Positions 35,129 through 44,654 of a stretch of 64,000 nt of DNA are shown here, in pieces; the stretch's first letter is position 1; every line of letters begins with the position of its first letter. Below the pieces are notes generated by a model. It saw only the letters and a list, made by a program, of their open reading frames with translations, searched no databases and had not been told where the DNA came from. A program made the position numbers and the translations under genes. The stretch comes from Mycoplasmatota bacterium (GTDB taxonomy: Bacteria; Bacillota_I; Bacilli_A; RF39; UBA660): the NCBI GenBank assembly GCA_022771205.1, contig JALFCF010000001.1:1-64000 (forward strand). The letters are read 5' to 3'.

Positions 35129-35137
35129 TGATATAAT
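35129..35137 (+). promoter_or_regulatory. Extended -10 promoter of gatCAB
   Basis: TGATATAAT, 27 nt before the gatC start; the intervening leader carries AAAGGAGGAA. The nearest TTGAAA lies too close (12 bp) to serve as a -35. Confidence 0.6.
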
Positions 35138-35163
35138 AACTAGAGTTAAAGGAGGAATTCCGA

Positions 35164-35466
35164 GTGAAAGATAAGTTAACAAAGGAAGAAGTATTACATG
35201 TTGCTCATCTAGCAAGAATTAAAGTGGATGAAGATGAAATAGAAAAATACCAAGTAGAATTACAAAAACTTTTAAATGATGTAGATAAAATTAAAGAAGT
35301 TGAAGGGTATGATGAAGAAAGAATGATTGCCCCATGGAGTAAAGATACAACACCAAGAGAAGATGAAGCAAAAGAGATGTTAAATCCTAAAGAAGTATTA
35401 AAAAATGCTCCAAAACATAGTGGAAATTATATTGAAGTACCAATAGTAATTAGTGAGGAGGCCTAA
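35164..35466 (+). CDS. gatC: Asp/Glu-tRNA amidotransferase subunit GatC
   Basis: 100 aa small subunit that holds GatA and GatB together in the GatCAB complex, which converts Glu-tRNA(Gln) and Asp-tRNA(Asn) to the amidated forms. LTKEEVLHVAHLARIKVDEDE and the PWSKDTTPREDEAKEMLNPK tail are typical. The start is a GTG at 35164 with AAAGGAGG upstream. It ends one base before the gatA start. The presence of GatCAB suggests that glutaminyl-tRNA or asparaginyl-tRNA is made indirectly in this organism. Confidence 0.93.
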   Translation: MKDKLTKEEVLHVAHLARIKVDEDEIEKYQVELQKLLNDVDKIKEVEGYDEERMIAPWSKDTTPREDEAKEMLNPKEVLKNAPKHSGNYIEVPIVISEEA

Positions 35467-35467
35467 T

Positions 35468-36922
35468 ATGCTAGATAAATCAATACAAGAAATACATGAA
35501 GCCTTAAAGAATAAAACAATTAAACCAATAGACTTGGTAGAAGAAGCATTTGATAGAATTGAAAAAAGCAAAGAACTAAATGCTTATATAACACTAAACA
35601 AAGAAGAAGCAATCAAAAAAGCTAAAGAATTAGAAGAAAAAGAAGTAGGAAATAATTTATTATTTGGATTGCCTATTGCAGTAAAGGATAACATAATAAC
35701 TAAAGATTTAAAAACAACTTGCGCATCTCATATCTTAGAAAATTTTGTTCCGATTTATAATGCAACAGTAGTAGATAAAATAGAAGCTAACGATATGATT
35801 ATTATTGGAAAAACAAATATGGATGAATTCGCAATGGGATCAAGTAGCAGAACTAGCTATTTTGGTGCGCCAAAAAATCCTTGGAATAAAGAAAAAATTT
35901 CAGGTGGATCATCTGGTGGAAGTGCTACAACTATTGCATCTAGAGATGTATTGTTTGCTTTAGGAACTGATACAGGCGGTTCTATTCGTCAACCAGCAAG
36001 TTATACAGGAATTGTGGGAATGAAACCAACCTATGGAAGAGTATCACGTTATGGTTTAGTAGCCTTTGCATCAAGTCTTGATCAAATTGGACCGATGACT
36101 AGAAACGTTTACGAAAATGCCTTGCTTTTAAATGCTATTGCTGGTGCTGATGACAAAGATTTAACTTCTGCAGATAAAGAACCAGAAGATTTTACAAGAT
36201 TAATTGGCAAAGATATTAAAGGAATGAAAATAGCTCTTCCTAATTACTTTATGAGTGATATAGTAACGGAAGAAATAAGAAATGAAGTCGAAAAAACAAA
36301 GAAATTGTTAGAAGAAAATGGTGCAATAGTAGACTACGTTAATATGAAATATTTAGATAAAGCTGTTACACTATACCAAATTATTGCTATGGGAGAAGCG
36401 TCTTCTAATTTAGCTAGATTCGATGGAATTCGTTATGGGTATCGAGTAGAAAATCCAAAGGACATAGACGATTTATATTTAGAAACAAGGAAAAACGGTT
36501 TTGGTAAAGAAGTAAAAAGAAGAATTATGGTTGGTTCTTATTTACTAAGTGGAGAAAATGCAAAAATCTATTATAATAAGGCATTATCAATTAGAGATGA
36601 TATGAAAAAAGAATTTGATCGAGTATTTAAGAATTATGACTTAATCATTGGACCAACAACTACTACGACCGCATATGATTTAACAGATCCAATGGACGAT
36701 CCATCAAAAAGCTTTATGGACGATGTACTAGTTATCCCAGTGAATATGGCAGGACTTCCTGGATTATCTTTACCAATAGGATTCGGAAAAAATCATATGC
36801 CAATTGGACTTCATATCATAGGTAACAGTTTTGATGAATCTACTATTTATCAATTAGCAAGTTTCTTAGAGAAACAATTAAATCTAGATTTATATCCAAG
36901 AAAGGATGATAAAAATGTCTAA
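35468..36922 (+). CDS. gatA: Asp/Glu-tRNA amidotransferase subunit GatA
   Basis: 484 aa amidase-signature subunit that releases ammonia from glutamine for the GatB reaction. The Ser-cisSer-Lys triad is present: Lys in PIAVKDNI, cis-Ser in SGGSSGGSATTIA, and nucleophilic Ser in GTDTGGSIRQPAS. The C-terminal PVNMAGLPGLSLPIGF and MPIGLHIIGN are conserved. The ATG at 35468 is chosen because GAGGAGG lies before it; an upstream in-frame start at 35453 would sit in gatC. It overlaps gatB by 8 nt. Confidence 0.96.
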   Translation: MLDKSIQEIHEALKNKTIKPIDLVEEAFDRIEKSKELNAYITLNKEEAIKKAKELEEKEVGNNLLFGLPIAVKDNIITKDLKTTCASHILENFVPIYNATVVDKIEANDMIIIGKTNMDEFAMGSSSRTSYFGAPKNPWNKEKISGGSSGGSATTIASRDVLFALGTDTGGSIRQPASYTGIVGMKPTYGRVSRYGLVAFASSLDQIGPMTRNVYENALLLNAIAGADDKDLTSADKEPEDFTRLIGKDIKGMKIALPNYFMSDIVTEEIRNEVEKTKKLLEENGAIVDYVNMKYLDKAVTLYQIIAMGEASSNLARFDGIRYGYRVENPKDIDDLYLETRKNGFGKEVKRRIMVGSYLLSGENAKIYYNKALSIRDDMKKEFDRVFKNYDLIIGPTTTTTAYDLTDPMDDPSKSFMDDVLVIPVNMAGLPGLSLPIGFGKNHMPIGLHIIGNSFDESTIYQLASFLEKQLNLDLYPRKDDKNV

Positions 36923-38339
36923 TTACATTCCAACTATTGGTGTAGAAGTACACTGCGAACTAAAAACAAATACAAAGATATTTTCAAATAGTGTTAACGG
37001 CTATGGTCAAATGGCCAATTCTTTAACTAATGTAATTGATTTAGGTTATCCAGGAACACTTCCTACTTTAAATAAAGAAGTAATTAACTTAGCAATAAAG
37101 GCAGCTTTAATTTTAAATTGTAAAATTCGACCAAAAATGCATTTTGACAGAAAAAATTACTTTTATCCAGATAACCCAAAAAATTATCAAATTACACAAG
37201 CTGAAACTCCAATTGGGTATGATGGCTATGTGGAAATAGATATAGATGGGAAAAAGAAAAAAATTGAGATAGAAGAAATGCATATAGAAGAAGATACTTG
37301 CAAAAGTACTCATAGAGGAACAAAAACACTACTGGATTTTAATCGTGCTGGAGTTCCATTGATAGAAATTGTAACAAAGCCATGCATGGAAAGTGGAGAA
37401 GAAGCAAAACTTTATTTAGAAAAATTAAAAGAGTTATTATTCTACAGTGATGTTTCAGATTGTAAAATGGAAGAAGGATCTATGAGAGCTGATGCTAATG
37501 TATCTATTAGAAAAAGTATTTCTGATCCATATGGAACAAAAGCCGAAATAAAAAATATTGGCTCTATTTCAAATGTAAAATTGAGTATTGAAAAAGAAAT
37601 TGAGCGTCAAGCAAAACTTTATGATAATGGAGAAACTTTTTTACCACAAACAAGACGTTTCGATGATAAGTTAAATGATACCGTTTTAATGCGTGTAAAA
37701 GAAACAGGAAATGATTATCGCTATTTTCCAGAGCCAGATATTCCATATGTATATATTACAGAAAAACAAATTGAAGAAGTGAGAAAAACAATCCCTATGC
37801 TACCAGATAAAAGAAGAGAAAAGTATCAAAGCTTAGGAATTAGTGAAGTTAATGCTAAAAAATTAGTACAAAATAGAGCATTAAGTGATTATTTAAATGA
37901 ATTATTAGATGAAAAATTAGATTTTAAGACAGCCTCTAACTTATTATTAGGTGATATTTCTGGATATTTAAATAAAAATGAAGAAGAAATAACTAATACG
38001 CACCTTACAAAAGAAAAATTCATTGAATTAACTAATAATATAAGTGATGGTACTCTAACAAGTAAAAATGTAAAAGAAATATTAGATACCGTTATGGAAA
38101 GTGATAAGAATATTAAGGAAATTATCAAGGAAAAGGGTATTCAAAATATTACAGATGGTTCTGCAATTACGGAAATGATCAAAAAAATAATTGCAGAAAA
38201 TCCAGACAGTGTAGCCGATTACAAAGCAGGAAAAGATCGTGCCATCAAGTATTTAATGGGACAAGTTATGAAAGAAAGCAAAGGTGCATTAAACCCTAAA
38301 ATGGCTATGGATATTTTGCAAGAAGAGTTAAACAAGTAA
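36915..38339 (+). CDS. gatB: Asp/Glu-tRNA amidotransferase subunit GatB
   Basis: 474 aa kinase-amidase subunit that phosphorylates the mischarged tRNA and adds ammonia from GatA. The GIEVHCEL-like motif (GVEVHCELKT) at the N-terminus, FDRKNYFYPDNPKNYQITQ, EEDTCKS, DFNRAGVPLIEIVT and EEGSMRADANVSIR mark the catalytic cradle; the C-terminal helical and tail domains (GKDRAIKYLMGQVMK) are complete. The ATG at 36915 follows AAAGGA; an in-frame ATG at 36906 overlaps that site. gatCAB is one operon. Confidence 0.96.
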   Translation: MSNYIPTIGVEVHCELKTNTKIFSNSVNGYGQMANSLTNVIDLGYPGTLPTLNKEVINLAIKAALILNCKIRPKMHFDRKNYFYPDNPKNYQITQAETPIGYDGYVEIDIDGKKKKIEIEEMHIEEDTCKSTHRGTKTLLDFNRAGVPLIEIVTKPCMESGEEAKLYLEKLKELLFYSDVSDCKMEEGSMRADANVSIRKSISDPYGTKAEIKNIGSISNVKLSIEKEIERQAKLYDNGETFLPQTRRFDDKLNDTVLMRVKETGNDYRYFPEPDIPYVYITEKQIEEVRKTIPMLPDKRREKYQSLGISEVNAKKLVQNRALSDYLNELLDEKLDFKTASNLLLGDISGYLNKNEEEITNTHLTKEKFIELTNNISDGTLTSKNVKEILDTVMESDKNIKEIIKEKGIQNITDGSAITEMIKKIIAENPDSVADYKAGKDRAIKYLMGQVMKESKGALNPKMAMDILQEELNK

Positions 38340-38368
38340 TTGAAAAAGAAAAATACATAGTGTATAAT
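38340..38368 (+). promoter_or_regulatory. Promoter of the GGDEF-like operon
   Basis: TTGAAA (38340-38345), 17 bp, TATAAT (38363-38368), starting at the last base of the gatB stop region. Confidence 0.75.
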
Positions 38369-38392
38369 TAAAATACTAGGATGTGATAATAA

Positions 38393-38854
38393 ATGAGTTT
38401 TATAAGAAAAAATAAATTTATAATTTTAGCAATTGGAATATTTTTAATCATAATAATTTTAGCATTTCAAATAGTCTCTATGTTCTTTCCAAAAGAGGGA
38501 ACAGCTTTATATGGAGATCGTTTGAAAGGAATTGAAGAAGTAGAACTTTCGAACAGCCAGCTTACAAAAATTGAATCAACTTTAAAAGAAGATGGAGCAG
38601 TAAAAAAAATAGATGCGAGTGTAGCTGGGAAAATATTAGAAGTAATCATTACAGTACAAGATGATACAAATCTAGATACAGCAAAAGGATTAAATACCAA
38701 AATACTAGATTTACTAAGTAAAAAAGAAAAAGAATTTTATGATATTCAAATATTTATAAAGAAAGATACTGAAGCAAATGATTTTCCTATTATCGGTTAT
38801 AAACACCATGCAAAAGATACATTCTCTTGGACCAAAGATAGGGGAGATCAATAA
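38393..38854 (+). CDS. Single-pass membrane protein, unknown
   Basis: 153 aa. An N-terminal membrane helix (about residues 9-30) leads into an extracytoplasmic domain of about 115 residues that looks like a compact alpha/beta fold (LTKIESTLKEDGAVKKIDAS, LEVIITVQDDTNLDTAKGLN). No family is recognised. Its stop codon overlaps the start of the two-binding-domain GGDEF protein by one base (TAATG), suggesting a related function, perhaps as an accessory of that sensor. That is inference. Confidence 0.6.
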   Translation: MSFIRKNKFIILAIGIFLIIIILAFQIVSMFFPKEGTALYGDRLKGIEEVELSNSQLTKIESTLKEDGAVKKIDASVAGKILEVIITVQDDTNLDTAKGLNTKILDLLSKKEKEFYDIQIFIKKDTEANDFPIIGYKHHAKDTFSWTKDRGDQ

Positions 38855-40893
38855 TGAAAAAGAAATTAATTATAATTATTCCTATTATAATTGCTGTGGT
38901 TGCATTTATCTTTGTTTATCGTTATTATAACAAAGAAGATGCAACAACAACATTAACAGTAAGAGAAAAACAATGGGTACAAGAACACGCTGATCAGACT
39001 TATGATTTTGAAGTAGTAAACAATTACCCATTATATGGAACAAATGGAAGCGGAGTTATCTTCAGCTTCTTAGAAGATTTTGAAGAAAATATAGGGTTAG
39101 AATTTAATAGAATACCATATTTAAAAGAATCAAAAACTTCAATTGATGGTTTTAGAATTAGAATATTAGATAATGGTGATAAACTAAAAGATACAGACTT
39201 ACCATTATTTAATGATAATTATGTAGCAGTAGGAAAAACATATCGAAGAATTAATAGTATTAAAGATTTTAAAAATGTAACATTTGGTATATTTAAAGAA
39301 GATTCTAGTGAAATAAGTTACTATTTAAAAAGTGGAACAAATTTATCTTTTAAAACTTATGACAAAATTGAAGATATTTACAAAGCACTAGATAATGATG
39401 AAGTAGACATGGTAATAGTACCAAATATTATGTATTTAAATTATACAATTGATAATGATAAGTATTCAATTAATTACTTCTTTACAGAAATGCAAAAGCA
39501 AATAGTATTAACACTAAGCAAAGATAATAAAGAGTTAAATAAGATTGTTACTAAATATTATAATAAATGGAAACAGACTAAGTATGTAAAGGAATATAAT
39601 GATGCTTATTTAGATTATTATCTAGAAGAAAATAATTTAAATGCTAAGACAAAAGCAGAATTGATTTCTAAAAACTATACCTATGGATATGTAGAAAATC
39701 CACCATATGAGCAATTAGTAAATGGAAAAGTTGCTGGAATTGCTGGAGAATATGTAGATAGAGTTACAAGACTTTCTGGAATTAATTTTAAATACAAAAA
39801 GTATGACACTATAGAAGATTTAGAAAAAGCAATTGATAAAGGTGAAGTTGATTTATACTTTGATTATTACAATTATAATAACAATAAATATAAATCAACA
39901 TTATCAACATTCATTGAAAAATATGTTGTCTTAGGTAAAGAAGAAGATAATCATATTGTAACTTCATTTGAGAGTATGAAAGATGAACCTTTAGCAATGT
40001 TAGGAAATGACTCTTTATATAATTATTTTTCAAACAATGCAAGAGCAAAAATAAAAATATATGATAATATAGATGAGTTAGTAAAAGAAAGTGGTAGTCG
40101 TTTGATTGTAGTAGATAAAGAAATATATAGCCACTATCAAACTACTAAATTTAAGAAATTAAAGTTATTATATACTGACACAATGATGAATGATTATAAA
40201 TTTATGGTAAAGAATAATAATGAAGCATTCTATGATTTATTCAATTATATTATCAATACCAATTCTTATTATAATTATAGAAATAGTGGTATTACTAATT
40301 TACATGCTTCTATATTAGAAGGATCAACCTTAGAGCAAGTATATACAATAGTCTTAACTATTATATTTGTACCATTAATTATTTTATTAGCAGTATATTT
40401 AATTATTAAGAAGAAAAAACAAATTAAAAAAGTAAAAGCAAGTGATAGACATAAATATACAGATATGCTTACATCATTAAAAAATAGAAATTACTTAAAT
40501 GCAAAAATGCCTGAATGGGAAGAATCAAAAGTATTCCCTCAAGCAATAGTCATGGTAGATTTAAATAATGTAAAATATATTAATGATAATTATGGTCATG
40601 AAGAAGGAGATGACTTAATTATCAAAGCAGCTGGAATTTTAGTAAATACTCAACTAGAAAACAGTGAAATTATGCGTACCGATGGTAACGAATTCTTAAT
40701 CTATTTAGTAGGTTACAGTGAAAGACAAGTTTCTACTTACGTTAAAAAATTAGGAAAAGAAATGAAAAATTTACCTCATGAATTTGGAGCTGCTATTGGT
40801 TATAGTATGATTACTGATGAAATAAAAACATTAGATGATGCTATTAATGAAGCAACTTTAGAAATGATAACAGCAAAAGAAGAAATGAAGTAA
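38854..40893 (+). CDS. Two-binding-domain sensor with degenerate GGDEF
   Basis: 679 aa. An N-terminal helix (about 4-22) is followed by two tandem solute-binding (SBP family 3-like) regions (about 28-265 and 270-485), with repeated signatures such as DEVDMVIVPNIMY and GEVDLYFDYYNY. A membrane helix spans about 500-523, and a cytoplasmic GGDEF-like domain spans about 535-679. The catalytic motif reads DGNEF (610-614) in place of GG[D/E]EF, so the metal-binding acidic residue is Asn and the enzyme is probably inactive as a diguanylate cyclase. It may bind GTP or act as a scaffold. It is operonic with the preceding membrane protein and YihY. Confidence 0.8.
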   Translation: MKKKLIIIIPIIIAVVAFIFVYRYYNKEDATTTLTVREKQWVQEHADQTYDFEVVNNYPLYGTNGSGVIFSFLEDFEENIGLEFNRIPYLKESKTSIDGFRIRILDNGDKLKDTDLPLFNDNYVAVGKTYRRINSIKDFKNVTFGIFKEDSSEISYYLKSGTNLSFKTYDKIEDIYKALDNDEVDMVIVPNIMYLNYTIDNDKYSINYFFTEMQKQIVLTLSKDNKELNKIVTKYYNKWKQTKYVKEYNDAYLDYYLEENNLNAKTKAELISKNYTYGYVENPPYEQLVNGKVAGIAGEYVDRVTRLSGINFKYKKYDTIEDLEKAIDKGEVDLYFDYYNYNNNKYKSTLSTFIEKYVVLGKEEDNHIVTSFESMKDEPLAMLGNDSLYNYFSNNARAKIKIYDNIDELVKESGSRLIVVDKEIYSHYQTTKFKKLKLLYTDTMMNDYKFMVKNNNEAFYDLFNYIINTNSYYNYRNSGITNLHASILEGSTLEQVYTIVLTIIFVPLIILLAVYLIIKKKKQIKKVKASDRHKYTDMLTSLKNRNYLNAKMPEWEESKVFPQAIVMVDLNNVKYINDNYGHEEGDDLIIKAAGILVNTQLENSEIMRTDGNEFLIYLVGYSERQVSTYVKKLGKEMKNLPHEFGAAIGYSMITDEIKTLDDAINEATLEMITAKEEMK

Positions 40894-40908
40894 AAGGGAT
40901 GAAGAATT

Positions 40909-41754
40909 ATGGAGCAAGTAACAGGATTTTTTAAAAAAGTCATTTCAATTATTACAAAACCTGAAATGAGAGTACTTCCTGGGCAACTTGCTTTTTTCTT
41001 TGTACTTTCCATTATCCCACTAATTGCATTAATTGGCGCAATAGCATCTAGATTTTCAATACCACTGGAAGCTTTAGACCAATATTTACTATCTGCATTA
41101 CCAGGATCTGTAGCTGAACTATTTTCCAGTGCAGTAACAAGAGATAGTATAAATTTCAATATTGTTGTATTCTTTTTTTCGGCTTTCCTTTTAGCATCTA
41201 ATGGAACACATTCAATGATTATAACTTCCAATGAAATCTACAAAATAAAATCAGATAACATTTTAAAAAGAAGATTAAAAGCCATTGGAATGACATCGAT
41301 TCTTTTGGGAATATTTTTATTCTTAATATTAGTACCTGTTTGTGGAGATACAATATTTGCAATTATCAAAGAAGAATCAAATAATCAAGGATTAATTAAT
41401 TTTATTTATAGAGTATATCAGGTTATAAAATATCCACTTTCTATATTAGTTGTCTACTTCAACATAAAATTATTATATGTTTTAGCACCAGATAAAAAAA
41501 TCAGAAGTAAAACGACAACAACAGGAGCTCTATTCACTACAATTAGTTGGATTTTAGCAACAGAGATATATACATTCTATATTGGAAGTTTTTCTAGTTA
41601 TGATGTATTCTATGGAAGCATTTCTAATATTGTAATTTTATTATTATGGATTTACATATTATCATATATTTTCGTATTAGGAATGGCTATCAATGCTGGA
41701 AATACAAAAGAAGAAGATATTGAAAGAACAGGAATGTTATTAACTAAAAAATAA
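40909..41754 (+). CDS. YihY/BrkB family membrane protein
   Basis: 281 aa with about six membrane helices. RVLPGQLAFFFVLSIIPLIA near the start, SVAELFSSAV, the TMSIT-like helices in the centre and LLLWIYILSYIFVLGMAINA at the end are typical of the YihY (BrkB, formerly RNase BN) family. Its function is not settled; it has been linked to lipid or envelope integrity. It follows the GGDEF-like gene by 15 nt and is cotranscribed. The stop codon is inside the terminator stem. Confidence 0.88.
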   Translation: MEQVTGFFKKVISIITKPEMRVLPGQLAFFFVLSIIPLIALIGAIASRFSIPLEALDQYLLSALPGSVAELFSSAVTRDSINFNIVVFFFSAFLLASNGTHSMIITSNEIYKIKSDNILKRRLKAIGMTSILLGIFLFLILVPVCGDTIFAIIKEESNNQGLINFIYRVYQVIKYPLSILVVYFNIKLLYVLAPDKKIRSKTTTTGALFTTISWILATEIYTFYIGSFSSYDVFYGSISNIVILLLWIYILSYIFVLGMAINAGNTKEEDIERTGMLLTKK

Positions 41755-41765
41755 CATTCTTTTTA
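41732..41765 (+). terminator. Intrinsic terminator after yihY
   Basis: GAATGTTAT and ATAACATTC with a 10-nt loop, followed by TTTTT. Confidence 0.78.
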
Positions 41766-41786
41766 TGTGAAAGATAATTGAAAGAA

Positions 41787-41815
41787 TTGAAAAAGCATAA
41801 TAAAAATGCTATAAT
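41787..41815 (+). promoter_or_regulatory. Promoter of ltaS
   Basis: TTGAAA (41787-41792), 17 bp, TATAAT (41810-41815) with TGC before it (extended -10). A strong promoter by consensus. Confidence 0.8.
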
Positions 41816-41862
41816 GTAATAAGCAAAGTTCGAGAAGAGAAACAAAAAGCGAGGTTGAAAAA

Positions 41863-43950
41863 ATGAAGAATTTAAAAAACAGTTTGAATAGACTAATGGA
41901 ATCTTTAAAAAACAATTTAAAACGAATAAAAGAAGAACATCTAATTAGAGAATATATAAAAAATAATGTTTTATTTTTAACATTTGTAATTACTTGTGTT
42001 ATAAATTCAACAATGCTAAGACTCTTTTGTATCAATTCTGCAGAAAACTATTTAGCAGTTGCTCCAATACTTGCAGATTTAGCAATAGTAACAATAGTTG
42101 GAGGACTAGGATATTTATTAAAGCCTAAAAATAGATTTGGATATTATCTAGGCTTTAGTATTTTCTTTTCTGCGATTTGCTTAATTAATTCTATATATTA
42201 TACATATTATACATCTTTTGCTTCTGTATCTATGTTATCATTGACACAATATGTTGGAGATGTAGGAGATGCCGTTGTTGAACAAGTAATTAACTTCAAA
42301 GACTTCTTATATGTTTTAGGACCAATAATTTTAGTTTTAGTAAATATGAAACTAAAAAAGAAAAATTGTAATAAAAAAATAGAAATAAAATCAGATAGAA
42401 AAAAGAAAACTATTAAAACAGTAGCAGTAGGTGCTGTGATTGCTATTATATTTATATTAACATTAACACCAACTGATATGTCTAGATTAGTAAAACAATG
42501 GAATCGTGAATATATTGTTATGAAATATGGTATTTATATCTATCAAGCAAATGATGTTATAGCATCAGTTCAACCAAAAATAAATTCATTATTTGGTTAT
42601 GATCAAGCGAAGAAATTATTTAAGGACTATTTTAAAGATAAAGAAGAACATCAAGATAATAAATATACTAATATTTTTGAAGGAAAGAATGTTATTGTAA
42701 TTCATGGTGAGAGTTTACAAACAAACTTGATGAGCTTATCATTCAATGGAGAAGAAGTTACACCGAATTTAAATAAATTAGCTGAAGAAGGAATGTTCTT
42801 TTCTAACTTTTATTCACCAGTAAGTGTAGGAACAAGTAGTGATGCTGAATTGATGTTTAATACATCTCTTTTACCAACAAAAAGCGGAACAGCGTTTGTT
42901 TCTTATTCAGATAGAACTTATAATGCAACACCAAAATTATTAGGTAAAATGGGCTATTACACTTTTAGTATGCATGGTAATAATGCAGACTTTTGGAACA
43001 GAAGAAACATGCATAAGAGTTTAGGATATGATAGATTTTATAGTAAAACAGATTATGAAGTAACTAAAGAAAATACTGTAGGACTTGGAATTAATGATTA
43101 TGCATTCTTTAATCAATCAGTAGAAAAAATGACAAAAATTGCTAAAAAAAATGATAAATGGTATGGAATGTTAATGATGTTATCAAATCATACTCCATTT
43201 TCAGAAGTAGACAAATATGGTGATTTTCCAGTAGACATGAAAGAAACGGTAACAAAAGAAGATGGAACAGCCGAAGAAGTTACATATCCATATATGGAAG
43301 GTACTAAACTAGGAGATTATTTTAAATCTGCTCACTATGCTGATGGTGCAATTGGAGAATTAATTGATCGATTAGATGAAGAAGGATTATTAGAAAATAC
43401 GATTTTAGTAATCTATGGTGACCATGATGCAAGACTACCAAGAGCTGATTACAATCGACTATATAATTATGATAAAGAAACTGATTCAGTGCTAGATAAA
43501 GAAGATCCTAATTACAAAGAATATGACTCATATCAATATGAATTAGGAAGAAAAGTTCCATTGATTATTTGGAGCAAAGATATGGATAAAGATTTAGTTG
43601 GTGAATATAGCAATGTAATGAGTATGTATGATGTAGAACCAACACTTGGTAATATGTTAGGATATTCAAATGAATATGCTTTAGGACACGATATTTTTGA
43701 TATCAAAGACCAAAATATTGTAGTGTTCCCTAATGGTAACTGGTTGACTAATGATGTTTACTACAATAGTCAAAAAGAAGAATATTTATCATTAACAGAT
43801 AAACCAGTAACAGAAGAAGAGATTAAAAAGAATAATGAATATGCAAGTCAATTATTAGACGTATCTAATGATATTATAGTTTTTGATTTATTAAAGAAGG
43901 ATCAAACAGATGAAAACAAAGTAATTCAAGCTCAAGAGAAAGGAAATTAG
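41863..43950 (+). CDS. ltaS: Lipoteichoic acid synthase-like sulfatase family protein
   Basis: 695 aa membrane enzyme that polymerises glycerol phosphate onto a lipid anchor, or a closely related phosphatidylglycerol-using transferase. Five N-terminal membrane helices (about 33-205) precede the extracellular sulfatase-fold domain. Metal and active-site residues are visible: Glu283 in VIVIHGES, nucleophile Thr324 in SVGTSSDAE, and the Asp-His pair in VIYGDHDARLP. The charged C-terminal tail is typical. AGCGAGG precedes the ATG. A small membrane-anchored protein follows after 3 nt. Which teichoic acid it makes (LTA or a primer) cannot be told from sequence. Confidence 0.9.
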   Translation: MKNLKNSLNRLMESLKNNLKRIKEEHLIREYIKNNVLFLTFVITCVINSTMLRLFCINSAENYLAVAPILADLAIVTIVGGLGYLLKPKNRFGYYLGFSIFFSAICLINSIYYTYYTSFASVSMLSLTQYVGDVGDAVVEQVINFKDFLYVLGPIILVLVNMKLKKKNCNKKIEIKSDRKKKTIKTVAVGAVIAIIFILTLTPTDMSRLVKQWNREYIVMKYGIYIYQANDVIASVQPKINSLFGYDQAKKLFKDYFKDKEEHQDNKYTNIFEGKNVIVIHGESLQTNLMSLSFNGEEVTPNLNKLAEEGMFFSNFYSPVSVGTSSDAELMFNTSLLPTKSGTAFVSYSDRTYNATPKLLGKMGYYTFSMHGNNADFWNRRNMHKSLGYDRFYSKTDYEVTKENTVGLGINDYAFFNQSVEKMTKIAKKNDKWYGMLMMLSNHTPFSEVDKYGDFPVDMKETVTKEDGTAEEVTYPYMEGTKLGDYFKSAHYADGAIGELIDRLDEEGLLENTILVIYGDHDARLPRADYNRLYNYDKETDSVLDKEDPNYKEYDSYQYELGRKVPLIIWSKDMDKDLVGEYSNVMSMYDVEPTLGNMLGYSNEYALGHDIFDIKDQNIVVFPNGNWLTNDVYYNSQKEEYLSLTDKPVTEEEIKKNNEYASQLLDVSNDIIVFDLLKKDQTDENKVIQAQEKGN

Positions 43951-43953
43951 CTT

Positions 43954-44580
43954 ATGAAATTAAAGAAAAAACCAAAAAAAATCTTAATTACTGCTCTTGT
44001 TTTGATAGCAGTGGTAGCAATTGCTTTTGTAGGATATAATATATTCTTTGGTAAACAAGAAGTAAAAGAAGCAAAAGTATTAAAAACAATAAAAAAATAT
44101 GGTTATACATTAAAAGATAATAAAACAAAAAGATATCAAGATATGTTTGAAGAATTAGACAAAATTCTAAAAAAAGACCCTGTAGATGAAGAAGAATATG
44201 TAAAAAAGATTTCAGAAATGTTTATCTATGATTTTTACAGTTTAAATGATAAAAGTACGAAAACAGATGTTGGAGGAACAGATTTTGTTTACGCTAACAT
44301 ATTAGAAAACTTTCTAACAAATGCAGAGGATACATATTATAAATATGTAGAAAGTAATATGTATAATGATCGAAAACAATCATTACCAGTAGTAGACGAA
44401 ATTAAGATTGACAGTGTAGAACAAACTGAATTTGCTTATGGAGAAGAAACAGACGAAGAGGCTTATGAAGTAACAGTATCATGGACTTATACAGATAAAG
44501 AATTTAATGATTATCAAACAGAAGCAACACTAATATTTATTCATGATGATATAAAACTTTCTTTAGTAGAATTGAAATAG
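43954..44580 (+). CDS. Membrane-anchored extracytoplasmic protein, unknown
   Basis: 208 aa with one N-terminal membrane helix (about 11-31) and an acidic extracytoplasmic domain. The central part is rich in Asp, Glu and Lys (for example KKDPVDEEEYVKKISEMFIY, DVGGTDFVYANILENFL), with a beta-rich C-terminus (VTVSWTYTDKEFNDYQTEAT). No family is recognised. It starts 3 nt after the ltaS stop, so it is cotranscribed and likely works in the same envelope process, as an inference from position only. Confidence 0.65.
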   Translation: MKLKKKPKKILITALVLIAVVAIAFVGYNIFFGKQEVKEAKVLKTIKKYGYTLKDNKTKRYQDMFEELDKILKKDPVDEEEYVKKISEMFIYDFYSLNDKSTKTDVGGTDFVYANILENFLTNAEDTYYKYVESNMYNDRKQSLPVVDEIKIDSVEQTEFAYGEETDEEAYEVTVSWTYTDKEFNDYQTEATLIFIHDDIKLSLVELK

Positions 44581-44604
44581 AAGCATTGCTTCTATTTTCT
44601 TTTT
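44578..44604 (+). terminator. Intrinsic terminator after the ltaS operon
   Basis: TAGAAGC and GCTTCTA around ATT, then TTTTCTTTTT. Confidence 0.82.
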
Positions 44605-44608
44605 AATT

Positions 44609-44635
44609 TATAATAAAAGTAGCGATAAAATCGCT
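44609..44635 (+). promoter_or_regulatory. -10 box and 5' hairpin of the oxidative-stress operon
   Basis: TATAAT at 44609-44614 should start transcription near 44620. The very next bases, AGCGAT and ATCGCT around AAA (44621-44635), form a 6-bp hairpin at the transcript's extreme 5' end, right before the AAAGGA ribosome-binding site. This placement would protect the mRNA from 5' attack. Confidence 0.5.
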
Positions 44636-44654
44636 AAAGAAAGGATATGATAAA

